Assembly: GCA_963169045.1 (NCBI GenBank)
Contig: CAUJDF010000028.1
Location: 186,001 to 250,000 of the forward strand
Source of the DNA: Myxococcota bacterium
GTDB taxonomy: Bacteria > Myxococcota_A > Bradymonadia > UBA7976 > UBA1532
Reading direction: 5' to 3'
DNA length: 64,000 bases
The notes beneath the pieces were generated by a model that was not told where the DNA came from, made no database searches, and saw only the letters and a list, made by a program, of their open reading frames with translations. Numbering within the stretch: position 1 is the stretch's first letter; every line of letters starts with the position of its first letter. Below, one piece after another: positions 34,081 to 41,525 of this stretch. The position numbers were made by a program, and so were the translations under genes.

Positions 34081-34347
34081 TCAACCGCCGCAGGAGCCGG
34101 CGCCGCAGCTGTGCTCGCCGCCCTCGGCCGGCTTCGCCTCGCCGCCCTCGGCGGGCGTCGCCTCGCCGCCCTCGGCGGGCGTCGCCTCGCCACCGCAGGC
34201 CTTCGCCGCGCCCTCGGCCGCGGCCGCCGCGGGGGCCGCCTCGGCCTCCGGCGCCTTCGGGGCGCCGCCACAGGCGGCCAGCGTCAGGCCACCGAGCGCG
34301 ATCGTGAGGGCAGCCGTCGACACGGACATCTTGTTGCCACGCTTCAT
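34081..34347 (-). CDS. Bufferin-like lipoprotein precursor peptide
   Basis: An 88-residue peptide: lipobox signal (LGGLTLAACGGA), an Ala/Glu-rich stretch, KACGG, two to three 8-residue GGEATPAE repeats and the Cys-rich end HSCGAGSCGG. Size, signal sequence and a C-terminal CG-X2-CG pattern match precursors modified by DUF692 enzymes (DUF2282/HvfA/BufA types, which often carry EGKCG repeats). Unusual here are the lipobox instead of a simple cleavage site and Ser in place of Lys. The ATG at 34347 has CAGG about 9 nt upstream. A metal-sequestering lipopeptide is the likely product. Confidence 0.7.
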   Translation of the reverse strand: MKRGNKMSVSTAALTIALGGLTLAACGGAPKAPEAEAAPAAAAAEGAAKACGGEATPAEGGEATPAEGGEAKPAEGGEHSCGAGSCGG

Positions 34348-34555
34348 ACCGCACACCTGCTCTCAAGGGGCGCCGTACACACGGACGCCGGGGTTCGACC
34401 GAACGCGCGCGCCAGGCGCCGTCGGGACTGCCAGCTTCTACGCAGTCAGGTGGAGAGGGTTACACCATCGAAGGCCGACGCGTCGCAAATATTTTGTCCG
34501 GGGCGCGGTTGATCGGCGGGTCGCGGCGGGGCGAGGATGGCGCCCGGAGGTGCCG
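34348..34555. promoter_or_regulatory. Divergent promoter region of the buf cluster and secB
   Basis: These 208 bases separate the precursor gene from secB. They include the only clearly AT-rich run nearby, CGCAAATATTTTGTCC (around 34484-34499), suitable as a -10 region on either strand. A short palindrome GTTCGACCGAAC lies at 34393-34404. GGAGG before 34556 is the secB ribosome site. Metal-responsive control would be expected for the buf side, but no Fur, CueR or sigma-ECF box can be named with confidence. Confidence 0.35.
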
Positions 34556-34981
34556 ATGGCCCGTTCGCGGCTCTCGATCGAACGTCAGTACGTGCGCTCG
34601 CTCTCCTACGAGGCGCACGACGTCCCGGCGGTGTTCGCCGAGGTCGAGGGCCACCCCGACGTGATCGGCAAGGTCGGCGTCGACGTCGCGCTGCTCGACG
34701 ACGACCTGTACGAGGTCGTCCTGCGGCTCGTGGTGGCGAGCGGCCCCGAGGACCAGCCTCTCTTCGAGATCGATCTGGAGTACGCCGCCGTCGTGCGCGT
34801 CGACGACGTGATCGGCAGCGCCGCGTCGTCGCTGCTGCGGGTCGAGGTGCCGGCGCTGCTGTTCCCGTTCGCGCGCAACCTGGTCGCGAACATCACCGCC
34901 GAGAGCGGCTTCCCGCCCGTCCTGCTCGACCCCATCCGCTTCGGCGCGTCGTTCGACGGCCCCGAGCCCGCCGAGGCCTGA
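34556..34981 (+). CDS. secB: SecB-like export chaperone
   Basis: A 141-residue protein with the SecB pattern: RQYVRSLSYEAHDVPAVFAE at the start, VGVDVALLDDDLYEVVLRLV in the middle, FEIDLEYAAVVRVDDV, then LLFPFARNLVANITAESGFP and LLDPIRF at the end. SecB tetramers hold preproteins unfolded and pass them to SecA. Length is slightly below the usual ~155. The ATG follows GGAGG. It is divergent from the bufferin-like cluster, whose precursor is itself exported; a functional link is only suggested. Confidence 0.88.
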   Translation: MARSRLSIERQYVRSLSYEAHDVPAVFAEVEGHPDVIGKVGVDVALLDDDLYEVVLRLVVASGPEDQPLFEIDLEYAAVVRVDDVIGSAASSLLRVEVPALLFPFARNLVANITAESGFPPVLLDPIRFGASFDGPEPAEA

Positions 34982-34988
34982 CGCGCGG

Positions 34989-36014
34989 CTACAGACGCCG
35001 CTGCCAGCGGACGGCGCCGGTCGCGTCGTCGAACGCCACCAGCCAGCGCTCGTACCAGAGGATGGCGAGGCCGTCGGCGCGCCACACGACGCGCTGGCAG
35101 CAATCGGGGCGCACGTCGTCGAGGGTCGTCGTCCAGCCCGGCGCGGGCGGCGTCGCCCCGGCGTCCCAGCGGGTGACGCGCACCTTCGCGGTCTGTCGGT
35201 CGAGCGAGCTCTGCGACACCACGAAGCCCACGGCGGGATCGACGTCGCCGCCGACGTCGTACACCGGCACGACCACGGGCTCGAGGACGTCGCGCAGGCC
35301 CTCGACGTGCTTCTCGAGCGCGGCCGGGCCGCGCGGGGCGCCGGCGCGCGCGATCTCGTCGAGCTCGTCGCCCTCGGGCGACAGATCGCGAACGGCGAGC
35401 TTCGCCGGATCGAGCGCCAGGAACGGCCCCGACGTCAGGCGGAAGAAGAGCTCGCGCCCGGACACCGCCACCGGGCTCGCCGAAGCGCCGCGCTCGATGA
35501 ACACCCCCGGCGCGAGCGCGGGGACGCGATCGACGAGCGCGCGCTGGTCGATCGCGTCGGCGAGGCTCACCGGATCGACGGCGTGCAGGCCCACCGCCGG
35601 CTCGGTGCTCATCACCCAGACGCGCCCGCCCTCGCCGGCGAGCGCCCGCACGGCCGTGTCGACGTACTCGAAGCGGAAGTAGACGGGCGCGTACTGCCGC
35701 GTCGCCACGCGCTCGCCGTCGCGCGCCCGGTAGGTGGTCAGCCGCGGGTAGTCCGTCGTGCTGACCGAGCGCTTCTTGTCGCTGCGCTCCGTCGTCTTCT
35801 CGGAGTTGCCGGAGACGGTGATGTAGACCTCGCCGTCGCGGCGCACGGCCACCGCGCCGGTGACCTGCTCGCCGTCGGCGCGCCAGGCCGTCCAGGCCGA
35901 CGTGCCGAGCCAGGTGGCGACGCCGCCCACCGGGAGGCCGACGACGAGGAGCACGATGAGGACGCGGCGGGCGAGGGCCCCGCGCGGCCGCGGCTCGGCG
36001 GGCGACAGGGTCAT
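34989..36014 (-). CDS. Membrane-anchored PQQ-like/PA2928-type protein
   Basis: A 341-residue protein with one N-terminal membrane helix (VLIVLLVVGLPVGGVATWL) and a large periplasmic part made of repeated strand motifs (VAVRRDGEVYITV, GGRVWVMST, SGRELFFRLTSGPFLALD, WRADGLAILWYERWLVAFDD). The layout resembles PA2928-family or PQQ-type propellers. The ATG overlaps the stop of the upstream lipoprotein as ATGA. Function unknown; co-production with that lipoprotein is likely. Confidence 0.7.
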   Translation of the reverse strand: MTLSPAEPRPRGALARRVLIVLLVVGLPVGGVATWLGTSAWTAWRADGEQVTGAVAVRRDGEVYITVSGNSEKTTERSDKKRSVSTTDYPRLTTYRARDGERVATRQYAPVYFRFEYVDTAVRALAGEGGRVWVMSTEPAVGLHAVDPVSLADAIDQRALVDRVPALAPGVFIERGASASPVAVSGRELFFRLTSGPFLALDPAKLAVRDLSPEGDELDEIARAGAPRGPAALEKHVEGLRDVLEPVVVPVYDVGGDVDPAVGFVVSQSSLDRQTAKVRVTRWDAGATPPAPGWTTTLDDVRPDCCQRVVWRADGLAILWYERWLVAFDDATGAVRWQRRL

Positions 36015-36796
36015 GGCAGGGGATGACAGCAGAACAGGGTGCGCGTCACCCCGCCGCAGTCGAGGTCGCCGGGGCGCACGTGCCACGTCTCGATGCCATC
36101 GAAGTAGGCGTCGTCGTCGAGGTGCCACGTCGCCGCGCCGCCCTCGCCGAAGGCCACGTACTCGCCGTCGGCGAGGTGGTTGCCGGTGAACGTCCAGTCG
36201 ATGCAGTTGCCGCCCTGCCCCGGGGGCGACTCGGTGCCGTTCACGAGCTCCGGCGTCGTGCGCTGCACCCAGGCGGTCGTGCCCGGCGGCACCGCGGCGA
36301 GCTCGCCGTTGGCCTCGGCGGCGCGCAGCTCGGTGTAGTCGCAGACGTGGTCGGCGCCGAGGGCGCGGCAGTGCGCGTGGCCCGCCGCGAGCCCGACCTG
36401 GCCCATCGCGTTCGGGAGCGTGTGCCAGTCGGAGGAGACGCCGTCGGTCGAGCCGGCGATGTAGCGGTGGGGCGGCGCGGCGTCGGGCGCGGCGTCGGGC
36501 GCGGCGTCGGGCGCCGGTGCGGCGTCGGGGGATGCGTCGAGCGCGGGCGGTGCCCCGTCGGCCGCCGGCAGCGCCCCGTCGGCGGCCGGCGGCGCCGCGT
36601 CGGCGCACGCGCACGCGCCGAACGTGCCGTCGGCCAGGCAGACCTGCGTCCCCTCCGCCGCGCCCGGGCAGGGACACTCGATGACCTGGCCCGTGACACA
36701 GGTCGACGCCCCGCCCCCACCGTCGTCGTCGCACGCGGACAACGCCGCCGCCAGGAGCCACGCGCCCCGCACCGTCCACCGCCGCGCTCTGTTCAT
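36011..36796 (-). CDS. Lipoprotein with lectin-like C-terminal domain
   Basis: A 261-residue lipoprotein (LAAALSACDDDG) with an EGF-like Cys cluster (CVTGQVIECPCPGAAEGTQVC) and an Asp/Ala/Pro linker containing repeated PDAAPDAA. The C-terminal ~150 residues (GLAAGHAHCRALGADHVCDY, WVQRTTPE, NCIDWTFTG, CGGVTRTLFCC) resemble DUF1554/C-type-lectin-like domains of myxobacterial secreted proteins. GGAGG precedes the ATG. The downstream membrane protein is coupled through ATGA. Confidence 0.72.
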   Translation of the reverse strand: MNRARRWTVRGAWLLAAALSACDDDGGGGASTCVTGQVIECPCPGAAEGTQVCLADGTFGACACADAAPPAADGALPAADGAPPALDASPDAAPAPDAAPDAAPDAAPPHRYIAGSTDGVSSDWHTLPNAMGQVGLAAGHAHCRALGADHVCDYTELRAAEANGELAAVPPGTTAWVQRTTPELVNGTESPPGQGGNCIDWTFTGNHLADGEYVAFGEGGAATWHLDDDAYFDGIETWHVRPGDLDCGGVTRTLFCCHPLP

Positions 36797-36848
36797 GGAG
36801 CCTCCGCGACAGACGGTGGAACAGAGCGCGAGACGAGTCAAGACAGCG

Positions 36849-38306
36849 TCAGTTCACCAGGTCCCGACGGACGGCGTAGCCGATCACGTCGGCGAGCGAC
36901 GCGGTCTCGTGGGGGCGCAGCGCGATCTCGACGTCCTCGGTGCGGATCTCGCTCGGGTGCGCGTGGCCCATCGCGTGGGTCAGCTCGAGGATCTCGGCGC
37001 GGAGCGTGCGGACGTAGTTGTCGAAGCGCACCGACTTCAGCGTCGGATCGAGGCCGCGCTGCAGCCAGCGGCTCTGGGTGGCGATGCCGGTGGGGCAGTG
37101 GTCCGTGTGGCACTGTTGCGCCTGGATGCAGCCGATCGAGAGCAGGCCCTCGCGCGCCACGTTGACGAGGTCGCAGCCCATGGCGAAGGCGACGATGGCG
37201 CGCGCCGGGAAGCCGAGCTTGCCCGAGCCGATCCACACGACGCGTCGCTCGAGGTCGACCTCGCGGAAGGCGGCGTAGATGCGCGGGAATCCGGCGCGGA
37301 ACGGCAGCGACACGTGGTCGCTGAAGGCCAGCGGCGCCGCGCCCGTGCCGCCCTCGCCGCCGTCGACGGTGATGAAATCGGGGCCGGCGCCGCGGCGCGC
37401 CATCGCCCGCGCGAGGTCGCGGAAGAAGTCGACCTGGCCGACGGCGGTCTTGATGCCGACGGGCAGGCCGCTGACGTCGGCGAGCCGCTCGACGAAGTCG
37501 ATGAGGCTGTCGGCGTCGCGCACCTCGGGGTGGCCCGGCGGGCTGATCACGGTCTGTCCGACGGCGACGCCGCGGATGGCCGCCACCTCGGGCGTGACCT
37601 TGCGGCCCGGCAGCACGCCGCCGTGCCCCGGCTTGGCGCCCTGCGACAGCTTGAGCTCGATCATGCGGACGCCGGGCGCGGCGGCGAGCGTCTCGCGCAG
37701 CTTCTCCGCCGAGAAGCGGCCCTCGGCGTCGCGGCAGCCGAACTTGCCGGTGCCGATCTGGTAGACGAGGTCGGCGCCGCCCTTGTGGTAGGGCGAGATG
37801 CCGCCCTCCCCCGTGTTGTGCCAGCAGCCGGCGAGGCGCGCCCCCTCGTTGAGCGCCCGCACCGCGTGCTCGCCGAGCGAGCCGAAGCTCATCGCGCTGA
37901 GGTTGACGATCGAGCCGGGGCGGTAGGGGTGCCGGCGGCCCGGGCCGACGACGCGGGCGCAGGGCACGTCGTCGTGGGGCGCGCCGTCGGGCGCGTGGTA
38001 CGGGATGGCCGCGTGCTTCAGGAGCGGGTGCGCGTCGGCCTCGATGTCGGAGTCGGTGCCGAAGCCGAACAGGTTGTTCTCACGCTTCGACGACGCGTAG
38101 ATCCAGCGGCGCTGGTCGCGGTTGAACGGGCGCTCCTCGTCGTTGTCGGCGACGACGTACTGGCGCAGCGGCGGGCCGAGCGCCTCGAAGAGGTAGCGCA
38201 GGTGCCCGACGACGGGGAAGTTGCGCAGGAGGGCGTGCTTGCGCTGCACGAGGTCGTAGACGGCGAGCGCGGCGAGCGCCGCGGCGAGCAATCCCAGCCA
38301 GATCAT
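36849..38306 (-). CDS. Membrane-anchored FMN-binding glutamate synthase-like protein
   Basis: A 485-residue protein with an N-terminal membrane helix (MIWLGLLAAALAALAVYDLV) and a GltB FMN/iron-sulfur domain: IVNLSAMSFGSLGEHAVRAL, NTGEGGISPYH, MIELKLSQGAKPGHGG, GVAVGQTVISPPGHP, FITVDGGEGGTGAAPLAF, IGSGKLGFPARAIVAFAMGCD, and CIQAQQCHTDHCPTGI, the 3Fe-4S Cys cluster. It lacks the glutaminase and GXGXG domains of full GltB, as in the GltB-like family found widely as stand-alone genes. It probably acts as a redox enzyme on the membrane; its substrate is unproven. Confidence 0.92.
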   Translation of the reverse strand: MIWLGLLAAALAALAVYDLVQRKHALLRNFPVVGHLRYLFEALGPPLRQYVVADNDEERPFNRDQRRWIYASSKRENNLFGFGTDSDIEADAHPLLKHAAIPYHAPDGAPHDDVPCARVVGPGRRHPYRPGSIVNLSAMSFGSLGEHAVRALNEGARLAGCWHNTGEGGISPYHKGGADLVYQIGTGKFGCRDAEGRFSAEKLRETLAAAPGVRMIELKLSQGAKPGHGGVLPGRKVTPEVAAIRGVAVGQTVISPPGHPEVRDADSLIDFVERLADVSGLPVGIKTAVGQVDFFRDLARAMARRGAGPDFITVDGGEGGTGAAPLAFSDHVSLPFRAGFPRIYAAFREVDLERRVVWIGSGKLGFPARAIVAFAMGCDLVNVAREGLLSIGCIQAQQCHTDHCPTGIATQSRWLQRGLDPTLKSVRFDNYVRTLRAEILELTHAMGHAHPSEIRTEDVEIALRPHETASLADVIGYAVRRDLVN

Positions 38307-38342
38307 GTCCTCCCCTTTTTGCCGAGAGGATACGCGATCCGG

Positions 38343-38615
38343 TCAGCCCGTGGCCCACAGCCAGCGGAGCTCGGCCACGCGCACCGGTCCGACGTAGACG
38401 CGGTCGGCCAGGTGCTCGCTGTTCCGGGCGGCCAGGTCCTCGGAGCGCGCGGCGTCGTCGGCGACGAAGGGGCCCTCGGCGCGCCAGTCGGCGGCGGCGC
38501 GACCCACGACGATGGTGGCGAAGCCGGTGGCCGGGCGCTCGGCGGTGCTCCGCAGCAGCCATTCGATGTGGTCGAGCGCTTCGTCGGGCACGTCACGGAT
38601 GGCGTCGATGGACAT
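38343..38615 (-). CDS. Small hypothetical protein
   Basis: A 90-residue soluble protein preceded by GGAGGAG. It is acidic at the N-terminus (IDAIRDVPDEALDHIEWLL) with a central hydrophobic strand (GFATIVVG) and a Trp-rich end (LRWLWATG). No family recognised. It lies upstream of the GltB-like gene on the same strand (36-base gap), so it may be co-transcribed. Confidence 0.6.
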   Translation of the reverse strand: MSIDAIRDVPDEALDHIEWLLRSTAERPATGFATIVVGRAAADWRAEGPFVADDAARSEDLAARNSEHLADRVYVGPVRVAELRWLWATG

Positions 38616-38679
38616 GGCGTCTCCTCCCGCGCCCAACCATCGGCGCACGACGCGCGGGACTGTAGCCACCGGCGCGGGG

Positions 38680-38685
38680 TAGGCT
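38680..38685 (+). promoter_or_regulatory. Candidate -10 box of nth
   Basis: TAGGCT stands 8 nt before the ATG at 38694, with no ribosome site between. Spacing matches the other proposed leaderless promoters in the window (5346, 10900, 39381). No clear -35 hexamer is visible. Confidence 0.4.
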
Positions 38686-38693
38686 GCGCGGCG

Positions 38694-39374
38694 ATGACGA
38701 CGAACACCAAGGCGGCCAAGGCCGCGCGCATCCTGGCGATCCTCGACGCGCTCTACCCGGACCCGGCGATCCCGCTGACGCACGAGGACCCCTTCACGCT
38801 GCTCGTGGCGGTGATGCTCAGCGCGCAGACCACCGACAAGAAGGTCAACGAGGTGACGCCGCACCTGTTCGCGCTGGCGAAGACGCCGGCGGCGATGGCG
38901 GCGCTGGACGTGGAGACGATCCGGCAGACCATCCGCGAGATCGGCCTCGCGCCGACGAAGGCGAAGAACCTGCGCGAGGCGTCGCGGCTGCTCGCGGAGC
39001 GCCACGGCGGCGAGGTGCCCGCCGATCTCGAGGCGCTCGAGGCGCTGCCGGGCGTGGGCCACAAGACGGCGCAGGTGGTGCTGGCGCAAGCGTTCGGACT
39101 GCCGGCGTTTCCGGTCGACACGCACATCCACCGGCTGGCGGCGCGCTGGGGCCTGTCCTCGGGCAAGAACGTCGAACAGACCGAGCGCGACCTGAAGCGC
39201 CTCTTCCCGAAAGAGCGCTGGAAGGACGCGCACCTCAAGATCGTCCTGTTCGGGCGCGAGCACTGCCCGGCGCTGCGTCACGACCTCGCGGCCTGCCCGA
39301 TCTGCGGGTGGGCGGCGACGAAGAAGCGCATCGAGCAGGAGCGGCAGCGGCCGCGCGCGGCGAATCCCGCCTGA
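38694..39374 (+). CDS. nth: Endonuclease III-type DNA glycosylase/lyase
   Basis: A 226-residue HhH-GPD protein. Seen: LLVAVMLSAQTTDKKVN, the hairpin LPGVGHKTAQVVL containing the catalytic Lys, and FPVDTHIHRLAARWGL with the catalytic Asp. It removes oxidised pyrimidines and nicks at abasic sites in base excision repair. The C-terminal cluster region reads C-x9-C-x2-C with no fourth Cys, unlike the usual C-x6-C-x2-C-x5-C, so the 4Fe-4S cluster may be altered or absent. The ATG fits the TAGGCT promoter. Confidence 0.93.
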   Translation: MTTNTKAAKAARILAILDALYPDPAIPLTHEDPFTLLVAVMLSAQTTDKKVNEVTPHLFALAKTPAAMAALDVETIRQTIREIGLAPTKAKNLREASRLLAERHGGEVPADLEALEALPGVGHKTAQVVLAQAFGLPAFPVDTHIHRLAARWGLSSGKNVEQTERDLKRLFPKERWKDAHLKIVLFGREHCPALRHDLAACPICGWAATKKRIEQERQRPRAANPA

Positions 39375-39380
39375 CGGGTG

Positions 39381-39386
39381 TATGCT
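39381..39386 (+). promoter_or_regulatory. Candidate -10 box of the SirB1-like gene
   Basis: TATGCT lies 8 nt before the ATG at 39395 and starts only 7 bases after the nth stop. The hexamer and the GCGC after it are identical to the kinase promoter at 10900-10891. It suggests an independent leaderless transcript rather than read-through from nth. Confidence 0.5.
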
Positions 39387-39394
39387 GCGCGGGC

Positions 39395-40228
39395 ATGGCG
39401 GCGATGGACCTCTGGACGGAGCACGACGCGGCGGCGCTGCTGGCGCTGAAGCAGGCGATCGAGGGCGAAGACCTCGCGGCGGCGCTGCTGGCGATCGAGG
39501 GCGCGCCGGCGGCGCGGCAGGCGGCGGTGCGGGCGTCGCTCTCGGCCTGGGGCCGGCGCGTGGCCGATCGCCTGGCGCGGCGGCCCGGCGACGCGCACGC
39601 GGCGATGCAGGCGGTGCTCGTCGGCGAGCTGGACCTGCAGGGCGATCCCGAGCACTACGACGACCCGCGCAACAGCCACCTCTCGGCGGTGATGGAGCGG
39701 CGACGCGGCCTGCCCATCCTGCTGTCGTCGGTGTGGATGCTGGCGGGGACGGCGGCCGGGGTGCCGGTGGCGGGCGTGGGCCTGCCGTTCCACTTCATCG
39801 TGCGCGTCGGGGTCGGCGATCCGCTGTACGCCGATCCGTTCCATGGCGGGCGGGTGCTGAGCCGGGGCGACTGTCGCGCGCTCGTCGGGCGGCTGTCCGG
39901 CGACACGCTGCCCTGGAACGACGACTTCCTGGCGCCGGCCTCGGCGGCGAGCATCGCCGAGCGCGTGCTGCGCAACCTGTCGAACCACTTCGACCGCGCC
40001 GGCCGCCCCGAGCGCCAGTACCGGGCGGCGCGCTTCCTCGCGGCGCTGCGCCCCTACGACGCGGCCCCTCAGCTGGCGCACGCGCGCGTGGCCGACACGC
40101 TCGGCGCGCGCACCCTCGCCCTGTCGCTCTACGCCGACGTCGCCGAGCGCTTCCCCGGCACGCGCGAGGCGGCCTGGGCGCAGCGCCGCGCCGACGACCT
40201 CGGCCGCACGCCCGTCATCCTCCACTGA
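39395..40228 (+). CDS. SirB1/transglutaminase-like family protein
   Basis: A 277-residue protein of the SirB1 family (transglutaminase-like core 2 plus C-terminal TPR-like helices). Seen: YDDPRNSHLSAVMERRRGLP, ILLSSVWMLAGTAAGVPVAG, GLPFHFIVRV, LYADPFHGG, and a C-terminal helical repeat (RNLSNHFDRAGRPERQYRA). Family members are often near heme or protein-release genes, but their activity is not established. The ATG was placed by the adjacent TATGCT promoter; the longer frame overlaps nth. Confidence 0.85.
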   Translation: MAAMDLWTEHDAAALLALKQAIEGEDLAAALLAIEGAPAARQAAVRASLSAWGRRVADRLARRPGDAHAAMQAVLVGELDLQGDPEHYDDPRNSHLSAVMERRRGLPILLSSVWMLAGTAAGVPVAGVGLPFHFIVRVGVGDPLYADPFHGGRVLSRGDCRALVGRLSGDTLPWNDDFLAPASAASIAERVLRNLSNHFDRAGRPERQYRAARFLAALRPYDAAPQLAHARVADTLGARTLALSLYADVAERFPGTREAAWAQRRADDLGRTPVILH

Positions 40229-40279
40229 AGACCACTGACGGCGATCGTCCGCCGGCTGCGCGAACCGCTGCTGGCTGTC

Positions 40280-40297
40280 TGCGCCCGCGGGGGCGCA
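40280..40297 (+). terminator. Hairpin after the SirB1-like gene
   Basis: TGCGCCC-GCGG-GGGCGCA, a perfect 7-bp stem with a 4-nt loop, 51 bases after the stop at 40228. There is no T-run, so if it terminates transcription it must do so without the classical U tract. Confidence 0.4.
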
Positions 40298-40423
40298 CCG
40301 ACCGGGCCAGGAGGTCCGGCCGCCGAAGGCGGAGCAGACGCGATGTCGCAGACCTGCGGCGGCGAGCGTCCGCTCCGCCCCCGCAGCGAGGAGAGGCGAA
40401 GCCGCAGACTTGCGGCGGCGAGC

Positions 40424-40441
40424 CTCGGGCAGGCGCCCGAG
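40424..40441 (-). terminator. Hairpin after the HAD-family gene
   Basis: CTCGGGC-AGGC-GCCCGAG, a perfect 7-bp stem with a 4-nt loop, 16 bases beyond the stop of the leftward gene at 40458. It mirrors the hairpin at 40280-40297. Between them, CGCAGACYTGCGGCGGCGAGC occurs twice (40348 and 40403, 55 bases apart), each copy holding a small CGCA...TGCG hairpin. Confidence 0.4.
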
Positions 40442-40457
40442 TGCGCGTGTCGATCCG

Positions 40458-41525
40458 TCAGTAGGACGCTTCGACGAGGTCGGGATGGCGACGGACGTGG
40501 TCGACGGCGTCGGCCTCGGACAGGCCGCCGGCGCGCAGGGCCTCGACGGCGTGCCGGCCGAGCGCGGTGTAGGGCAGATAGGCCCGCGCGAACCGGACGT
40601 CCTCGGCGCGCGCCCAGGCGAGCGACGCCTCGATCTCGGCGACGACCGCCGGGAGCGACGCCGCCTGCGCCTTCTGCGCCGCCTCGTCGCCGCCGCACAC
40701 GTCGGGCGCCCGGAGCTTGGGGAAGATCCGGGTGTTGCGCAGATGGAAGATCCGCGTCGGGTTGTCGTCGACGATGATCACGCGCTCGAGCTTCTCGTCG
40801 AAGAGGCGCAGGTCCTTCGACGGCGTGACGACCGGGTCGCCGTCGGCCTTCTCCTGCAGCACGAGGTAGCTGTTGGTGAGGATGCCGTCGACGAGCGGGC
40901 TCTCGGCGAGCGGCTGGCCGTCGACCTGCCACGCGCGCAGGTTCGCGAAGGTGACCTCGTCGCGGTTGGCCGAGAAGAGCACCACGCGCACGCCGAGGCC
41001 GCGCAGCTTGCGCAGGGCCTCCTCCCAGCCGGGCGCGAGCTTGATGTGCTTGGGCTTGCCGTTCGCCTGCTCGAACGTCAGGTCGTGGCAGGCGGCGGAC
41101 GCGCGGTACTGGTCGTAGAGCGTGTCGTCGAGGTCGAAGACGACGATGGCGTCGGCGGCCTCGAGCGCCGCCGGGTCGAGGCGGCTCTCGCGTCTGCCCG
41201 CCTTCACCGCCGCGAGCGCCTCGCGGAAGGCCTCGCCGCGATCCACGTCCGCGTCGGCGCGCGTGCGGTCGCGATAGTGGTTCTGCACCTCGACCGCGTC
41301 GAGCCGCGACAGGCCGTGCGCCTTCATCAGCGCGTCGACGCGGAAGAAGCGCGCGTCGCCCGTGTCGCTCGCGCGGTACTTGTCGGCCCAGTCGGGCAGC
41401 GTCGGGATGGTCACCGCCGCCAGGTCCGCGTCGTCGGTGGGCGGCGGCGCGGCGGCGGGCGCCGCGCCGCACCCCGCGAGCAGGATCGTGACCGCGAGCC
41501 GTCTTTTGCCGAGTGCGTTGGTCAA
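40458..41525 (-). CDS. HAD-superfamily phosphatase-like lipoprotein
   Basis: A 355-residue protein. A TTG start overlaps the upstream stop as TTGA; it gives a signal peptide with lipobox (TILLAGCGAAP). The HAD core is clear: motif I VVFDLDDTLYD at ~residue 128, motif II LFSANRDE, a conserved Lys in TPSKDLRL, and motif IV VIIVDDNP. It should be a periplasmic phosphohydrolase acting on an unknown phosphate ester. It is coupled to the alpha/beta hydrolase gene before it. Confidence 0.8.
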   Translation of the reverse strand: MTNALGKRRLAVTILLAGCGAAPAAAPPPTDDADLAAVTIPTLPDWADKYRASDTGDARFFRVDALMKAHGLSRLDAVEVQNHYRDRTRADADVDRGEAFREALAAVKAGRRESRLDPAALEAADAIVVFDLDDTLYDQYRASAACHDLTFEQANGKPKHIKLAPGWEEALRKLRGLGVRVVLFSANRDEVTFANLRAWQVDGQPLAESPLVDGILTNSYLVLQEKADGDPVVTPSKDLRLFDEKLERVIIVDDNPTRIFHLRNTRIFPKLRAPDVCGGDEAAQKAQAASLPAVVAEIEASLAWARAEDVRFARAYLPYTALGRHAVEALRAGGLSEADAVDHVRRHPDLVEASY

